Positions 54,451 to 63,635 of a stretch of 64,000 nucleotides of DNA are shown here, piece after piece. Made by a program: the position numbers and the translations under genes. Positions within the stretch are counted from its first letter, which is position 1. Every line of letters begins with the position of its first letter. Below the pieces are notes generated by a model. That model had not been told where the DNA came from. It saw nothing but the letters and a program-made list of their open reading frames with translations, and searched no databases. The stretch is from Phaeobacter inhibens DSM 16374 (GTDB lineage Bacteria > Pseudomonadota > Alphaproteobacteria > Rhodobacterales > Rhodobacteraceae): contig NZ_AXBB01000004.1 in the NCBI RefSeq assembly GCF_000473105.1, positions 244,504 to 308,503 on the forward strand, given 5' to 3'.

Positions 54451-55347
54451 GTGATTGAACTCAAGGATCTGAGGTTGTTGAGCGCCCTGGCGCGCCATCG
54501 GCATTTTGCCAAGGCGGCGCAGGACAGCGGCATGTCGCAACCGGCGTTTTCCATGCGGATCCGCAATCTTGAGGACCGTCTTGGCGTGTCGATCGTGCGC
54601 CGTGGGAACCGCTTTCAGGGCCTGACCGAAGAAGGCATGATGATCGTGCGGCGGGCGCGCAGCATTCTGGATGATGCCAAGGCGTTGGAACAGGAGGTGG
54701 CGGCGGCGCGCGGGGAGGTCACTGGCACGCTGGTGCTGGGCGTGGTGCCAACGGCGACGGCGTATGCAGCGCAGCTGGTGGACCGGTTGCATCTGGCCCA
54801 CCGGCGGGTGCTGGCACGGGTTGAGGTGCTCAGCTCGCTGGTGATCCAACAGCGGCTGTTTGATGGCACCATTGATGCCGGCGTGACCTATCACGACAGT
54901 CTGGGCCCGGATCAGGTGAGCATTCAGCCGCTCTATGAAGAGACATATGTGCTGGTCGCGCCGGCGGCTATGGTGGCGGAGCGTCCCGCGGGCGCTGAGG
55001 GCATCACTTGGGCGGAGGCGGCGGATCTGCCGCTGAGCCTGTTGGAACCGCAAATGCAGAACCGGCGTATTCTGGACCGGATCTTTGCCGATCAGGGGTT
55101 GCGGCCTGAAGTGCGTTCGGAATCCAGCGGGTTCATGGCGGCGATGGTGATGGCGCGGGCGGGATCGGTTGCGACAATCCTGCCGCAGGCGCTTGTCGAG
55201 GCGCTGGGTACGCTGGACGGGACAACGGTGCTGCCGCTGACGGACCCGGCCCCAACCAAACCGATTGCGATGGTGACGCTGGACCGTCAGCCTGCCTTGA
55301 CCACGGTGCAGGCCCTGCGAGCGGTGGTTGACGATTTCGTGCAATAA
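54451..55347 (+). CDS. LysR-family regulator of the formate dehydrogenase cluster
   Basis: 298 residues from GTG 54451 (MIELKDLRLLSALARHRHFAKAAQ). The frame is open 37 codons further but those residues are not LysR-like. The helix-turn-helix is HFAKAAQDSGMSQPAFSMRIRNLEDRLGVSIVRRGNRFQGLTEEG. The effector domain contains GTLVLGVVPTATAYAAQLVDRL. It immediately precedes fdsGB on the same strand, which matches FdsR-type regulators seen beside formate dehydrogenase genes. Effector likely formate or a one-carbon compound, by inference. Confidence 0.85.
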   Translation: MIELKDLRLLSALARHRHFAKAAQDSGMSQPAFSMRIRNLEDRLGVSIVRRGNRFQGLTEEGMMIVRRARSILDDAKALEQEVAAARGEVTGTLVLGVVPTATAYAAQLVDRLHLAHRRVLARVEVLSSLVIQQRLFDGTIDAGVTYHDSLGPDQVSIQPLYEETYVLVAPAAMVAERPAGAEGITWAEAADLPLSLLEPQMQNRRILDRIFADQGLRPEVRSESSGFMAAMVMARAGSVATILPQALVEALGTLDGTTVLPLTDPAPTKPIAMVTLDRQPALTTVQALRAVVDDFVQ

Positions 55348-55355
55348 GCGTTCGT

Positions 55356-55388
55356 TATCGTACCTTCGAAATTTCCGATTTGACGATA
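55356..55388. promoter_or_regulatory. Candidate LysR site before fdsGB
   Basis: TATCGT (55356-55361) and ACGATA (55383-55388) form a dyad with a 21-base spacer that itself contains TCG-AAATTTC-CGA. It lies between lysR and fdsGB. Short arms, so modest support. Confidence 0.35.
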
Positions 55389-55440
55389 GGCTTCTCCAAT
55401 GGAATGCCGCCTTAACTGGCGACGCGAAGTGGAGGTCATT

Positions 55441-57129
55441 GTGGCACCTTTGGACAATAGCAAGGGCGTGTGGAAATCTGGCAAAGGCAAGGGGCGCAAA
55501 ACCCCCAAGGGCCGACAGCTGGAGGATCAGGCGCATAGCGAGGTTCTGGACCTGATTGGTGACCAGCCCCGCAATCGGGATTTGCTGATCGAATTCCTGC
55601 ATCTTATTCAGGATAAATACGGCTGCCTCAGCGCGGCCCATATTCGCGCCCTCGCTGAGGAACTGCGCACCGGGCAGGCGGAGATCTATGAGGTTGCGAG
55701 TTTCTACGCCCATTTCGATGTGGTGCGCGAAGGCGAGACACCGCCACCGGCGCTGACCATCCGGGTTTGTGACTCGCTGTCCTGCGAGCTGGCGGGGGCC
55801 GAAGCGCTGCAAAAGGCGTTGGAAGATGGGCTGGATGCCTCTCAGGTCCGCGTTCTGCGCGCGCCCTGCATGGGCCGCTGCGACACGGCGCCGGTGCTGG
55901 AAATTGGCCACAATCACATCGACCACGCGACGCCCGAGAAGGTACAGGCCGCGATTGCGGCAGATGATACCCATGCGCATATCCCCGCGTATGAAACCTT
56001 TGCCGCTTATGAGGCGGACGGCGGCTATGCCACGTTGAAAGACCTGCGTGCGAATGGCGACTGGGAAGCGGTTCAGGCCAAAGTCAAGGAAGCCGGTCTG
56101 CGCGGTCTGGGCGGCGCTGGCTTCCCGTCCGGCACCAAATGGGGCTTTGTGCGGGCCAACGAAGGCCCGCGTTATCTTGCCGTGAACGGCGATGAGGGTG
56201 AACCGGGCACCTTCAAGGATCGCTACTACCTTGAGCGCACGCCGCATGTCTTCCTTGAGGGGATGCTGATTGCCGCCTGGGCGGTCGAGGCCGAGAAAGC
56301 CTTTATCTATATGCGCGACGAATATCCGGCAGTGCTGGAAATTCTGCGCCGTGAAATCACCGCGCTGGAAGAGGCTGGTATCGTCGAGGCAGGCTATATC
56401 GACCTGCGCCGCGGGGCAGGGGCCTATATCTGCGGTGAAGAATCCGCGATGATTGAATCGATCGAAGGCAAGCGCGGCGAGCCGCGTCACCGCCCGCCGT
56501 TCGTGGCGCAGGTGGGCATCTCCGGCCGTCCGACGTTGGTTCACAACGTCGAGACCCTGTATTGGGTCTGCAAGGTCAACCGCGAGGGGCCGGAATGCCT
56601 GAACTCGGTTGAGAAGAACGGTCGCAAGGGGCTGCGCAGCTATTCGGTGTCGGGTCGGGTGAAGAACCCGGGCGTGCATCTGCTGCCTGCCGGGTCGACC
56701 ATCACTGACATCATCGAGGCCTGCGGCGGTATGCTGGATGGCCACGCGTTCAAAGCGTATCAGCCGGGCGGCCCGTCCTCTGGCCTGTTGCCCGCGTCGA
56801 TGCATGACATTCCGCTCGATTTCGACACGTTGCAGCCGCATGGAACCTTCATCGGGTCCGCCGCTGTTGTGGTGCTGTCCGACAAGGACTCGGCCCGCGA
56901 TGCGGCGCTGAACATGCTGCGCTTTTTCGAGGATGAAAGCTGCGGCCAGTGTACCCCCTGCCGGGTGGGTTGCGAAAAAGCCGTCAAGCTGATGGGCGAA
57001 AAGAAGTGGGATCAGGGGCTGTTGGAAGAGCTGAGCGCCGCGATGGTTGATACGTCGATCTGCGGTCTGGGACAGGCCGCACCCAACCCGATCCGCCTGA
57101 CCATCAAACACTTCCCCGAGGAGGTATAA
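55441..57129 (+). CDS. NAD-dependent formate dehydrogenase, fused gamma-beta subunit (FdsG-FdsB)
   Basis: 562 residues from GTG 55441 after GGAGG. Residues to about 165 are NuoE-like with a 2Fe-2S site C110, C115, C143, C147. The rest is NuoF-like: FMN/NAD region GLRGLGGAGFPSGTKWGF and GAGAYICGEESAMIESIEGKRGEPRHRPPF, then the 4Fe-4S motif ESCGQCTPCRVGC. In Cupriavidus and Rhodobacter FdsG and FdsB are separate; here they are one chain. This is the diaphorase that passes electrons from the molybdenum subunit to NAD+. It ends three bases before fdsA. Confidence 0.92.
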   Translation: MAPLDNSKGVWKSGKGKGRKTPKGRQLEDQAHSEVLDLIGDQPRNRDLLIEFLHLIQDKYGCLSAAHIRALAEELRTGQAEIYEVASFYAHFDVVREGETPPPALTIRVCDSLSCELAGAEALQKALEDGLDASQVRVLRAPCMGRCDTAPVLEIGHNHIDHATPEKVQAAIAADDTHAHIPAYETFAAYEADGGYATLKDLRANGDWEAVQAKVKEAGLRGLGGAGFPSGTKWGFVRANEGPRYLAVNGDEGEPGTFKDRYYLERTPHVFLEGMLIAAWAVEAEKAFIYMRDEYPAVLEILRREITALEEAGIVEAGYIDLRRGAGAYICGEESAMIESIEGKRGEPRHRPPFVAQVGISGRPTLVHNVETLYWVCKVNREGPECLNSVEKNGRKGLRSYSVSGRVKNPGVHLLPAGSTITDIIEACGGMLDGHAFKAYQPGGPSSGLLPASMHDIPLDFDTLQPHGTFIGSAAVVVLSDKDSARDAALNMLRFFEDESCGQCTPCRVGCEKAVKLMGEKKWDQGLLEELSAAMVDTSICGLGQAAPNPIRLTIKHFPEEV

Positions 57130-57132
57130 GCC

Positions 57133-59907
57133 ATGAGCGATAAAATCACTTTCACACTCGATGGCGAACAGGTCACGGCAGACGCAGGCCTGACCATCTG
57201 GGAAGTCGCCAACGGTCGCGGGCTGAAAATCCCGCATCTGTGCCACAAGCCGCAGCCCGGCTACCGTCCGGATGGCAATTGCCGCGCCTGTATGGTGGAG
57301 ATCGAAGGCGAGCGCACGCTGGCAGCCTCCTGTATCCGGGAACCCGCTGAAGGCATGGTTGTCACCACCAACAACGCGCGGGCTGAGAATGCCCGCAAGA
57401 TGGTGATGGAACTCTTGGTGGCTGACCAGCCGAAGAAGGAAGAGGCGCGCGATAAGTCCTCGCATCTGTGGGATATGGCGGAGCTGAACGGGGTTTCAGA
57501 GTCGCGGTTCCCCAAGCTGGAAAAGGACCGCATCCCGCTGCTGGACGACAGCCATGTGGCGATGAAGGTCAATCTGGACGCCTGTATTTCCTGTAACCTT
57601 TGCGTGCGGGCCTGCCGCGAAGTACAGGTGAATGACGTGATCGGTATGGCCGGCCGTGGGCATGATGCCTATCCGGTGTTTGACATTGCGGATCCTATGG
57701 GCGCGTCGTCCTGTGTGGCTTGCGGTGAATGCGTGCAGGCTTGCCCGACCGGCGCGCTGATGCCCGCGACCGTGATGGACGACAATCAGGTTGGTGACAG
57801 CAAGGACTATGATTCCGAGACCGAAAGCGTCTGCCCGTTCTGCGGTGTCGGCTGCAAAGTGTCGCTGAAGGTCAAGGACGGCAAGGTCAAACATGTCGAG
57901 GGCATCAATGGCCCCGCGAACGAAGGCCGCCTCTGCGTCAAGGGTCGATTTGGTTTCGATTATATTCACCACCCGCACCGGCTGACCAAGCCGCTGATCC
58001 GCCGCGATGACGCGCCGGCCAAGGGCCTGAACGTCGATCCGGGCAATCTCTCCACCCATTTCCGCGAAGCGACCTGGGAGGAGGCGATGGATCTGGCCGG
58101 CAAAGGCCTGATGAAGCTGCGGGACGAAGACCCGAAATCGGTTGCGGGCTTTGGTTCTGCGAAATGCACCAACGAAGAGGCCTACCTCTTCCAGAAGTTC
58201 ATCCGTCAGGGCTTCAAGCACAACAACGTCGACCACTGCACCCGTTTGTGTCACGCCTCCTCGGTTGCGGCGCTGATCGAGAACGTCGGCTCCGGCGCGG
58301 TGACCGCGACCTTCAACGAGATTGAGAACGCAGATGTGGCGATCGTCATCGGTTCCAACCCGATCGAGAACCACCCGGTGGCGGCGACCTACTTCAAGCA
58401 GTTCACCAAGCGCGGCGGCAAGCTGATCGTGATGGATCCGCGCGGCGTTGGCCTGCGCCGGTTCGCGACCGAGATGGTGCAGTTCCGCCCTGGTGCAGAC
58501 GTGTCGATGCTGAACGCGATCATGAATGTGATCGTTGAAGAAGAGCTCTACGACAGCCAGTACATCCATCGCTGGACCGAGAATTGGGAAGCCGAGAAAG
58601 AGCACCTGAAGCAGTTCACCCCCGAGAAGATGTCGGAGATCTGCGGTATTGAGCCGGACCAGCTGCGCCGTGTTGCCCGGATCTTTGCCGGTGGGAATGC
58701 GGGGCTGATCTTTTGGGGCATGGGGATTTCCCAGCACATTCACGGCACGGATAATTCGCGCTGCCTGATCTCGCTGGCGCTGATGACCGGCAATGTTGGC
58801 AAGCCGGGCGCCGGCCTGCACCCGCTGCGCGGCCAGAACAACGTGCAGGGCGCGTCTGATGCGGGCCTTATCCCGATGTTCCTGCCCGATTATCAGACGG
58901 TGACATCGGATGATGTGCGCAAATCCTTCACCGATGTCTGGGGTGGCGGCGACTTCTCGAACGAGAAGGGCCTCACCGTGACCGAGATTGTCGACCAAGC
59001 ATATGCGGGCAACATCAAGGGGATGTACATTCAGGGCGAAAACCCGGCGATGTCCGACCCGGATGCCGATCACGCGCGGGAGGCCTTTGCCAAGCTGGAG
59101 CTGATGATCGTTCAGGACATCTTCCTGACCGAGACGGCGAACTATGCCGACATCATCCTGCCGGCCTCGGCGCTTTATGAAAAGAACGGCACCGTGTCCA
59201 ACACCAACCGTCAGGTGCAGCGGGTGCGCCCCGCCGTGGCACCTCCGGGTGAAGCGCGCGAGGACTGGAAAGTCACCGTGGAACTGGCGCGGCGCATTGG
59301 TTTGCCCTGGGACTACAAGGATGTCAGCGAAGTCTTTAACGAGATGAAGCTGAACATGAAGTCCCTGAACAACATCACCTGGGAGCGTCTGGAAACCGAG
59401 ACTATCACCTATCCGTCGCTGCACGAGACCGACCCCGGTCAGGCGATTGTGTTCGGCGATGGCTTCCCGCGCCCCGAAGGCCGCGCCCGCTTTACCCCGG
59501 CCTCGGTGATCCCACCGGATGAGGCACCGGATGCGGAGTATCCGATGATCATGACCACCGGCCGTCAGCTGGAGCACTGGCATACCGGCTCGATGACGCG
59601 CCGGTCACTGGTGCTGGATGCGGTGGAGCCGGAGGCGAACTGCTCGCTCAACCCGCGCACGCTGAAGCTGATGGGCGTTGAGCCGGGCGAAATGGTGCGC
59701 CTGTCCACCCGTCGCGGTTCAATCGAGATCATGGCGCGGGCAGACCGGGCCATCGCCGAGGACATGGTGTTCGTGCCCTTTGCCTATGTGGAAGCGGCCG
59801 CCAACATCCTGACCAATCCGGCTCTGGACCCCTATGGCAAGATCCCCGAGTTTAAATTCTCGGCCGTGAAGGTCGAGAAGATCGAAGGGCAGATCGCAGC
59901 CGAGTAA
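57133..59907 (+). CDS. fdsA: Formate dehydrogenase alpha subunit (molybdenum, FdsA/FdhF)
   Basis: 924 residues. The N-terminal NuoG-like part has 2Fe-2S cysteines (CHKPQPGYRPDGNCRAC) and further 4Fe-4S sites (CISCNLCVRAC, CVACGECVQACPTGAL). The bis-MGD domain has CPFCGVGC and the Mo ligand Cys373 in CTRLCHASSV, where E. coli FdhF has selenocysteine. GQNNVQGASDAG is also conserved. It oxidises formate to CO2. Cytoplasmic, with no Tat leader. Immediately downstream is a terminator, not the fdsC/fdsD genes seen elsewhere. Confidence 0.94.
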   Translation: MSDKITFTLDGEQVTADAGLTIWEVANGRGLKIPHLCHKPQPGYRPDGNCRACMVEIEGERTLAASCIREPAEGMVVTTNNARAENARKMVMELLVADQPKKEEARDKSSHLWDMAELNGVSESRFPKLEKDRIPLLDDSHVAMKVNLDACISCNLCVRACREVQVNDVIGMAGRGHDAYPVFDIADPMGASSCVACGECVQACPTGALMPATVMDDNQVGDSKDYDSETESVCPFCGVGCKVSLKVKDGKVKHVEGINGPANEGRLCVKGRFGFDYIHHPHRLTKPLIRRDDAPAKGLNVDPGNLSTHFREATWEEAMDLAGKGLMKLRDEDPKSVAGFGSAKCTNEEAYLFQKFIRQGFKHNNVDHCTRLCHASSVAALIENVGSGAVTATFNEIENADVAIVIGSNPIENHPVAATYFKQFTKRGGKLIVMDPRGVGLRRFATEMVQFRPGADVSMLNAIMNVIVEEELYDSQYIHRWTENWEAEKEHLKQFTPEKMSEICGIEPDQLRRVARIFAGGNAGLIFWGMGISQHIHGTDNSRCLISLALMTGNVGKPGAGLHPLRGQNNVQGASDAGLIPMFLPDYQTVTSDDVRKSFTDVWGGGDFSNEKGLTVTEIVDQAYAGNIKGMYIQGENPAMSDPDADHAREAFAKLELMIVQDIFLTETANYADIILPASALYEKNGTVSNTNRQVQRVRPAVAPPGEAREDWKVTVELARRIGLPWDYKDVSEVFNEMKLNMKSLNNITWERLETETITYPSLHETDPGQAIVFGDGFPRPEGRARFTPASVIPPDEAPDAEYPMIMTTGRQLEHWHTGSMTRRSLVLDAVEPEANCSLNPRTLKLMGVEPGEMVRLSTRRGSIEIMARADRAIAEDMVFVPFAYVEAAANILTNPALDPYGKIPEFKFSAVKVEKIEGQIAAE

Positions 59908-59935
59908 TCCGGTATAGCTGGCAGAGGTAACAGAG

Positions 59936-59968
59936 CGGGCGCGAAACCAGGGGTTTCGCGCCCGTTTC
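59936..59968 (+). terminator. Intrinsic terminator of the formate dehydrogenase operon
   Basis: 13-bp stem CGGGCGCGAAACC / GGTTTCGCGCCCG with a three-base loop, then TTTCAT. It lies 28 bases after the fdsA stop. Confidence 0.85.
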
Positions 59969-60168
59969 ATCTCGTAGCGCCGGGCTGGCGCCCGGCGCGG
60001 GCGTGGCCCGTTCCAGCGTTGGAAACAAGGACGAACCGTGTCGGGCGCATGAGATGCTGCCGGGCGCGACCTGCGCTGGGCCCTAGGGGCGCGGCGCCTG
60101 ACCCAACGGGAGGTGGTGGCTTTGCCGCCAGCCGACGGGCGGGAGCGTTTATGAGAGAGGAGTGGCGG

Positions 60169-60450
60169 TTAGGCCAAAAGCGTGATCGCGCTCTTGCCGG
60201 CGGCTTGTCGCAGCGCGTGGACCTCCTGCAGCTCGGGGTCGTTGATCCAGCCCTTGGCGGCCTCTGGGCTGGCAAACTGGAGGATCACCCCGATGCCGGT
60301 TGTGTCTCGTTCACCCTCAATAACCGTCTGAGTTGGGGTGGAGACCAGCACCTTGGCGCCGTGTTTTTGCAGTGCCGCCCCTGCTTTCTCGCGGTAGGCG
60401 GCCATGGTGTCCGGGTCTTTCAGCAGGAGGTTTACATATACATAGGCCAT
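60169..60450 (-). CDS. DUF1330 protein
   Basis: 93 residues from ATG 60450 after AAAGGACAG; the frame is open upstream into the operator but not coding-like. A dimeric alpha/beta-barrel domain: AYVYVNLLLKDPDTMAAYREKAGAALQKHGAKVLVS, then GVILQFASPEAAKGWINDPELQEVHALRQ. The order of strands and the F-x-S-x-x-A-x-x-W phrase match DUF1330. Biochemical function unknown. It is divergent from a LysR gene and probably its target. Confidence 0.88.
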   Translation of the reverse strand: MAYVYVNLLLKDPDTMAAYREKAGAALQKHGAKVLVSTPTQTVIEGERDTTGIGVILQFASPEAAKGWINDPELQEVHALRQAAGKSAITLLA

Positions 60451-60508
60451 ATTCTGTCCTTTCAGCGTTGATAGGGATCTGATGCCAAGAGGCTGTCCGC
60501 AAGAAAAC

Positions 60509-60545
60509 ACATGCATTTGCGCATCCAGCATGCGAAAACGCATGT
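60509..60545. promoter_or_regulatory. LysR operator abutting the lysR start codon
   Basis: Arms ACATGCATTTGCGCAT (60509-60524) and ATGCGAAAACGCATGT (60530-60545) match at 14 of 16 positions around a five-base centre. The last base is directly before the lysR ATG (60546). It is well placed to control both lysR and the divergent DUF1330 gene. Confidence 0.7.
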
Positions 60546-61439
60546 ATGCAGATCAACTGGGATGACATGCGGACCATTCTGGCGCTGGTGCGGGCAGGAT
60601 CCCTGGCCGGGGCCGCGCAGGCGCTTTCCGTCAGCTACACCACCGTCGCGCGCCGGGTGCAGCGGGCCGAGGATATGTTGGGGCGACCGTTGTTTGAACG
60701 CCGCCCCGATGGCTATCTGGCCACCGCGGAGGCTGAAGAACTGGCCGCAGCGGCCCGGCGCATGGAGCAGGCGGAGCAATCGGCGCTGCGCAATCTGTCA
60801 GGGGCGGATCAAAGCCTTGCGGGTGAGCTGGTGCTGACGGCGCCACAGCTGTTGATCCAGTCTCATCTGGCGCCCTTTCTCGCTGAGTTCTGCGCGACCC
60901 ATCCGGAGATTGCGCTGACCGTGCGGGCGACAAACAACGTGCTGGACCTGACCCGGCGCGAGGCGGATCTGGCGATCCGGATCAGCAAGACGCCGGGCGA
61001 CACTCTGGTGGGCCTGCATCTGGCCGATCAGAAAACCGCCTGCGTGGCGCGGCCCGATCTGGTGGCACAGGCGGTCGCCGACCCGGAGGCGCCGCTCGAT
61101 TGGGTGATCTACAGCGGCTATGACGCGCCACCAAAGGCCGCGTTGCAGCGCTATCCCAATTACCGGATACGGGCGCGGTTTGACGACATGACCTCGCTGA
61201 TTGCGGCGGCCAAGGCCGGAATGGGAGCGGTCAGGATGCCGGTGTATCTGGGACGGAGCGATCCGGATCTGGAGCCGCTGCCGGGGATTGCGCCGCAGGA
61301 CTACGCGCCGATCTGGGTGCTGAGCCATCAGGATTTGCTGCAATCCGCCAAGGTCCGTCACTTCAAACGCGGGTTGAAACGGTTCTTCCGCAGCCGAGAG
61401 CGAGAGTTCACTTCTTTTGAACAAGGGATCACTGGGTGA
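60546..61439 (+). CDS. LysR-family transcriptional regulator
   Basis: 297 residues. The helix-turn-helix is RAGSLAGAAQALSVSYTTVARRVQRAEDMLGRPLFERRPDGYLATAEAEEL. The effector domain starts with GELVLTAPQLLIQSHLAPFL and has the RREADLAIRISKTPGDTLVG stretch usual for this family. There is no ribosome-binding site, because the operator abuts the ATG; the mRNA may be leaderless. Starting at the next Met (residue 8) would remove part of the family's conserved beginning. It probably regulates the divergent DUF1330 gene and itself. Confidence 0.9.
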   Translation: MQINWDDMRTILALVRAGSLAGAAQALSVSYTTVARRVQRAEDMLGRPLFERRPDGYLATAEAEELAAAARRMEQAEQSALRNLSGADQSLAGELVLTAPQLLIQSHLAPFLAEFCATHPEIALTVRATNNVLDLTRREADLAIRISKTPGDTLVGLHLADQKTACVARPDLVAQAVADPEAPLDWVIYSGYDAPPKAALQRYPNYRIRARFDDMTSLIAAAKAGMGAVRMPVYLGRSDPDLEPLPGIAPQDYAPIWVLSHQDLLQSAKVRHFKRGLKRFFRSREREFTSFEQGITG

Positions 61440-61589
61440 CCCGGCAGTTGGGGGAGCGCCGGAGCGGTGTCGCGCAAGACTGTTGACGGCGTCGGAAATT
61501 GACCTGACACATTTGTCCAGAACTGTGAACTTGTCAGTGGGTCCCGGGCGGCGGTGCGGGTATCCCGCCCCCTTTTGCAGGAGCCTGTT

Positions 61590-63635
61590 ATGTCCAACGA
61601 CCCTTTGCTGCAGCCCTATCAGCTGAAACATCTCACCCTGCGCAATCGGATCATGACAACCAGTCATGAACCGGCCTACCCGGAAGAGGGGATGCCAAAG
61701 GAGCGTTATGCGGCCTATCACGCAGAACGGGCCAAGGCGGGCGTGGCGCTGGCGATGACGGCGGGCTCTGCGGCGGTGTCGCGTGACAGCCCGCCGGTGT
61801 TCAACAATATCCTCGCCTATAAGGATGAGGTGGTTCCCTGGATCCGCAATCTGACTGACCAGCTGCATGAGCATGGTTGCGCGGCGATGATCCAGCTGAC
61901 CCATCTGGGGCGCCGCACCGGTTGGGACAAGGGGGACTGGCTGCCCTCAATCAGCTCCTCGCGCCACCGCGAACCTGCACACCGCGCGTTTCCGAAGCTG
62001 GCGGAGGATTGGGACATCACCCGGGTCATCGCCGATTTCGCTGATGCCGCGGAGCGGATGAAGGAAGGCGGCATGGACGGGATCGAACTGCAGGTCTATG
62101 GCCATCTGCTGGATCAATTCTGGTCGCCGCTGACCAATGATCTGGACGGACCTTACGGGGGGCAGACGCTGGACAGCCGGATGGCGCTGCCGATGGCGGT
62201 GCTGACGGCGGTCCGTGAGCGGGTGGGGGATGAGTTTATCGTTGGCCTGCGGTATACAGCGGATGAGGCCGAGGCGGGCGGGATCACCCCGGAGGAGGGA
62301 CTTGAGATCTCCAAACGCTTGGCCGCCAGCGGAATGGTGGATTTCCTGAATGTGATCCGGGGTCGCATCCACACGGATCCGGCGATGACCGATGTGATCC
62401 CGGTGCAGGGGATGCCGTCGGCGCCGCATCTGGATTTTGCCGGTGCGGTCCGGCAGGCGACAGGCCTGCCCACCTTTCATGCGGCCCGTATCCCCGATGT
62501 GGCCACCGCCCGCCATGCGATTGCCAGCGGTCTGCTGGATATGGTGGGTATGACCCGTGCCCATATGGCTGATCCCCATATCGTGCAGAAAATTACCGAG
62601 GGGCGCGAGGATGACATCCGCCCCTGTGTCGGCGCCACCTATTGTCTGGACCGGATCTATCAGGCGGGAGAGGCGCTGTGCATTCATAACGCCGCAACCG
62701 GACGCGAGCTTAGCATGCCGCATGTGATCAGCCCGGCTGAGCAGCACAAAAAGGTGGTGATTGTTGGCGCTGGCCCCGGTGGGCTGGAGGCGGCGCGGGT
62801 CGCGGCGGAGCGGGGGCATGCGGTCACCGTCTTTGAGGCGGCACCTGACCCTGGCGGGCAGCTGCGGCTCACTGCGCGGACCCCGCGCCGTCGGGAGATG
62901 ATGGGCATCATCGACTGGCGCATGGCGCAATGTGCGGCGCGGGATGTGCAGTTTCGCTTCAACACCTGGGCGGAGGTTGAGGATGTGACCGCGCTCTCCC
63001 CCGATGTGGTGATTGTTGCGACAGGCGGGCTGCCGAATATGCAGTTGTTTGAGACGGGAGAGGACGCGGCACATGTTGTCTCGGCCTGGGATATCATTTC
63101 GGGGGATGTCGCTCCCTCAGGCAGTATCCTCATCTATGATGAGAGCGGCGATCACCCCGCGCTTCAGGCGGCAGAGGTTGCCGCCAAGACGGGGGCAACG
63201 GTTGAGGTGATGACGCCCGACCGCGTCTTTGCTCCCAATGTGATGGCGATGAACCTGGTTCCGTATATGCGCAGCCTGCAGGACCGGGATGTGACCTTCA
63301 CCGTCGCCAGGCGTCTGCTTGGGGTGGAGAAGGAGGGCAACCGCCTGAGAGCGGTGCTGGGAACCGACTATAGCGGCCATCACTCCAGCAAGCTCTATGA
63401 TCAGGTCGTGCTGAACTACGGCACCCTGCCGCTGGATGATCTCTACTTTGATCTGAAGCCCCTTAGTGTGAATGGCGGAGAGGTCGATTACGACGCCTTG
63501 ATCGCGGGGGAGCCGCAATCGCATGGGGTGGCAGGGCAGCGGGGCTTTCAGCTTTTTCGGATCGGCGATGCGGTTTCGGCCCGCAACACCCACGCCGCCA
63601 TCTATGACGCGCTGCGTCTGGTGAAGGATATCTAA
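61590..63635 (+). CDS. NADH:flavin oxidoreductase with FAD/NAD domain (N-methylproline demethylase-like)
   Basis: 681 residues from ATG 61590 (CAGGAG upstream). Residues to about 370 are an FMN-binding old-yellow-enzyme barrel (LRNRIMTTSHEPAYPEEGMP, IQLTHLGRRT, DGIELQVYGHLLDQFWSPLTNDL). Then the cluster region C346-V-G-A-T-Y-C352 and C364, then the FAD site VVIVGAGPGGLEAARVAAERGHAVTVFEAAP. The plan is that of 2,4-dienoyl-CoA reductase and amine dehydrogenases. One of the usual four cluster cysteines is Ala349. The wording of the cluster region suggests an N-methylproline demethylase-like enzyme; substrate uncertain. Confidence 0.8.
   Translation: MSNDPLLQPYQLKHLTLRNRIMTTSHEPAYPEEGMPKERYAAYHAERAKAGVALAMTAGSAAVSRDSPPVFNNILAYKDEVVPWIRNLTDQLHEHGCAAMIQLTHLGRRTGWDKGDWLPSISSSRHREPAHRAFPKLAEDWDITRVIADFADAAERMKEGGMDGIELQVYGHLLDQFWSPLTNDLDGPYGGQTLDSRMALPMAVLTAVRERVGDEFIVGLRYTADEAEAGGITPEEGLEISKRLAASGMVDFLNVIRGRIHTDPAMTDVIPVQGMPSAPHLDFAGAVRQATGLPTFHAARIPDVATARHAIASGLLDMVGMTRAHMADPHIVQKITEGREDDIRPCVGATYCLDRIYQAGEALCIHNAATGRELSMPHVISPAEQHKKVVIVGAGPGGLEAARVAAERGHAVTVFEAAPDPGGQLRLTARTPRRREMMGIIDWRMAQCAARDVQFRFNTWAEVEDVTALSPDVVIVATGGLPNMQLFETGEDAAHVVSAWDIISGDVAPSGSILIYDESGDHPALQAAEVAAKTGATVEVMTPDRVFAPNVMAMNLVPYMRSLQDRDVTFTVARRLLGVEKEGNRLRAVLGTDYSGHHSSKLYDQVVLNYGTLPLDDLYFDLKPLSVNGGEVDYDALIAGEPQSHGVAGQRGFQLFRIGDAVSARNTHAAIYDALRLVKDI

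Noticed and set aside
53872..57465. A 1,197-codon frame antisense to the regulator and formate dehydrogenase genes
   Set aside because: It spans several real genes on the other strand and has no protein-like motifs.
57496..59583. A 695-codon frame antisense to fdsA
   Set aside because: It is a shadow of the highly expressed fdsA codon pattern.
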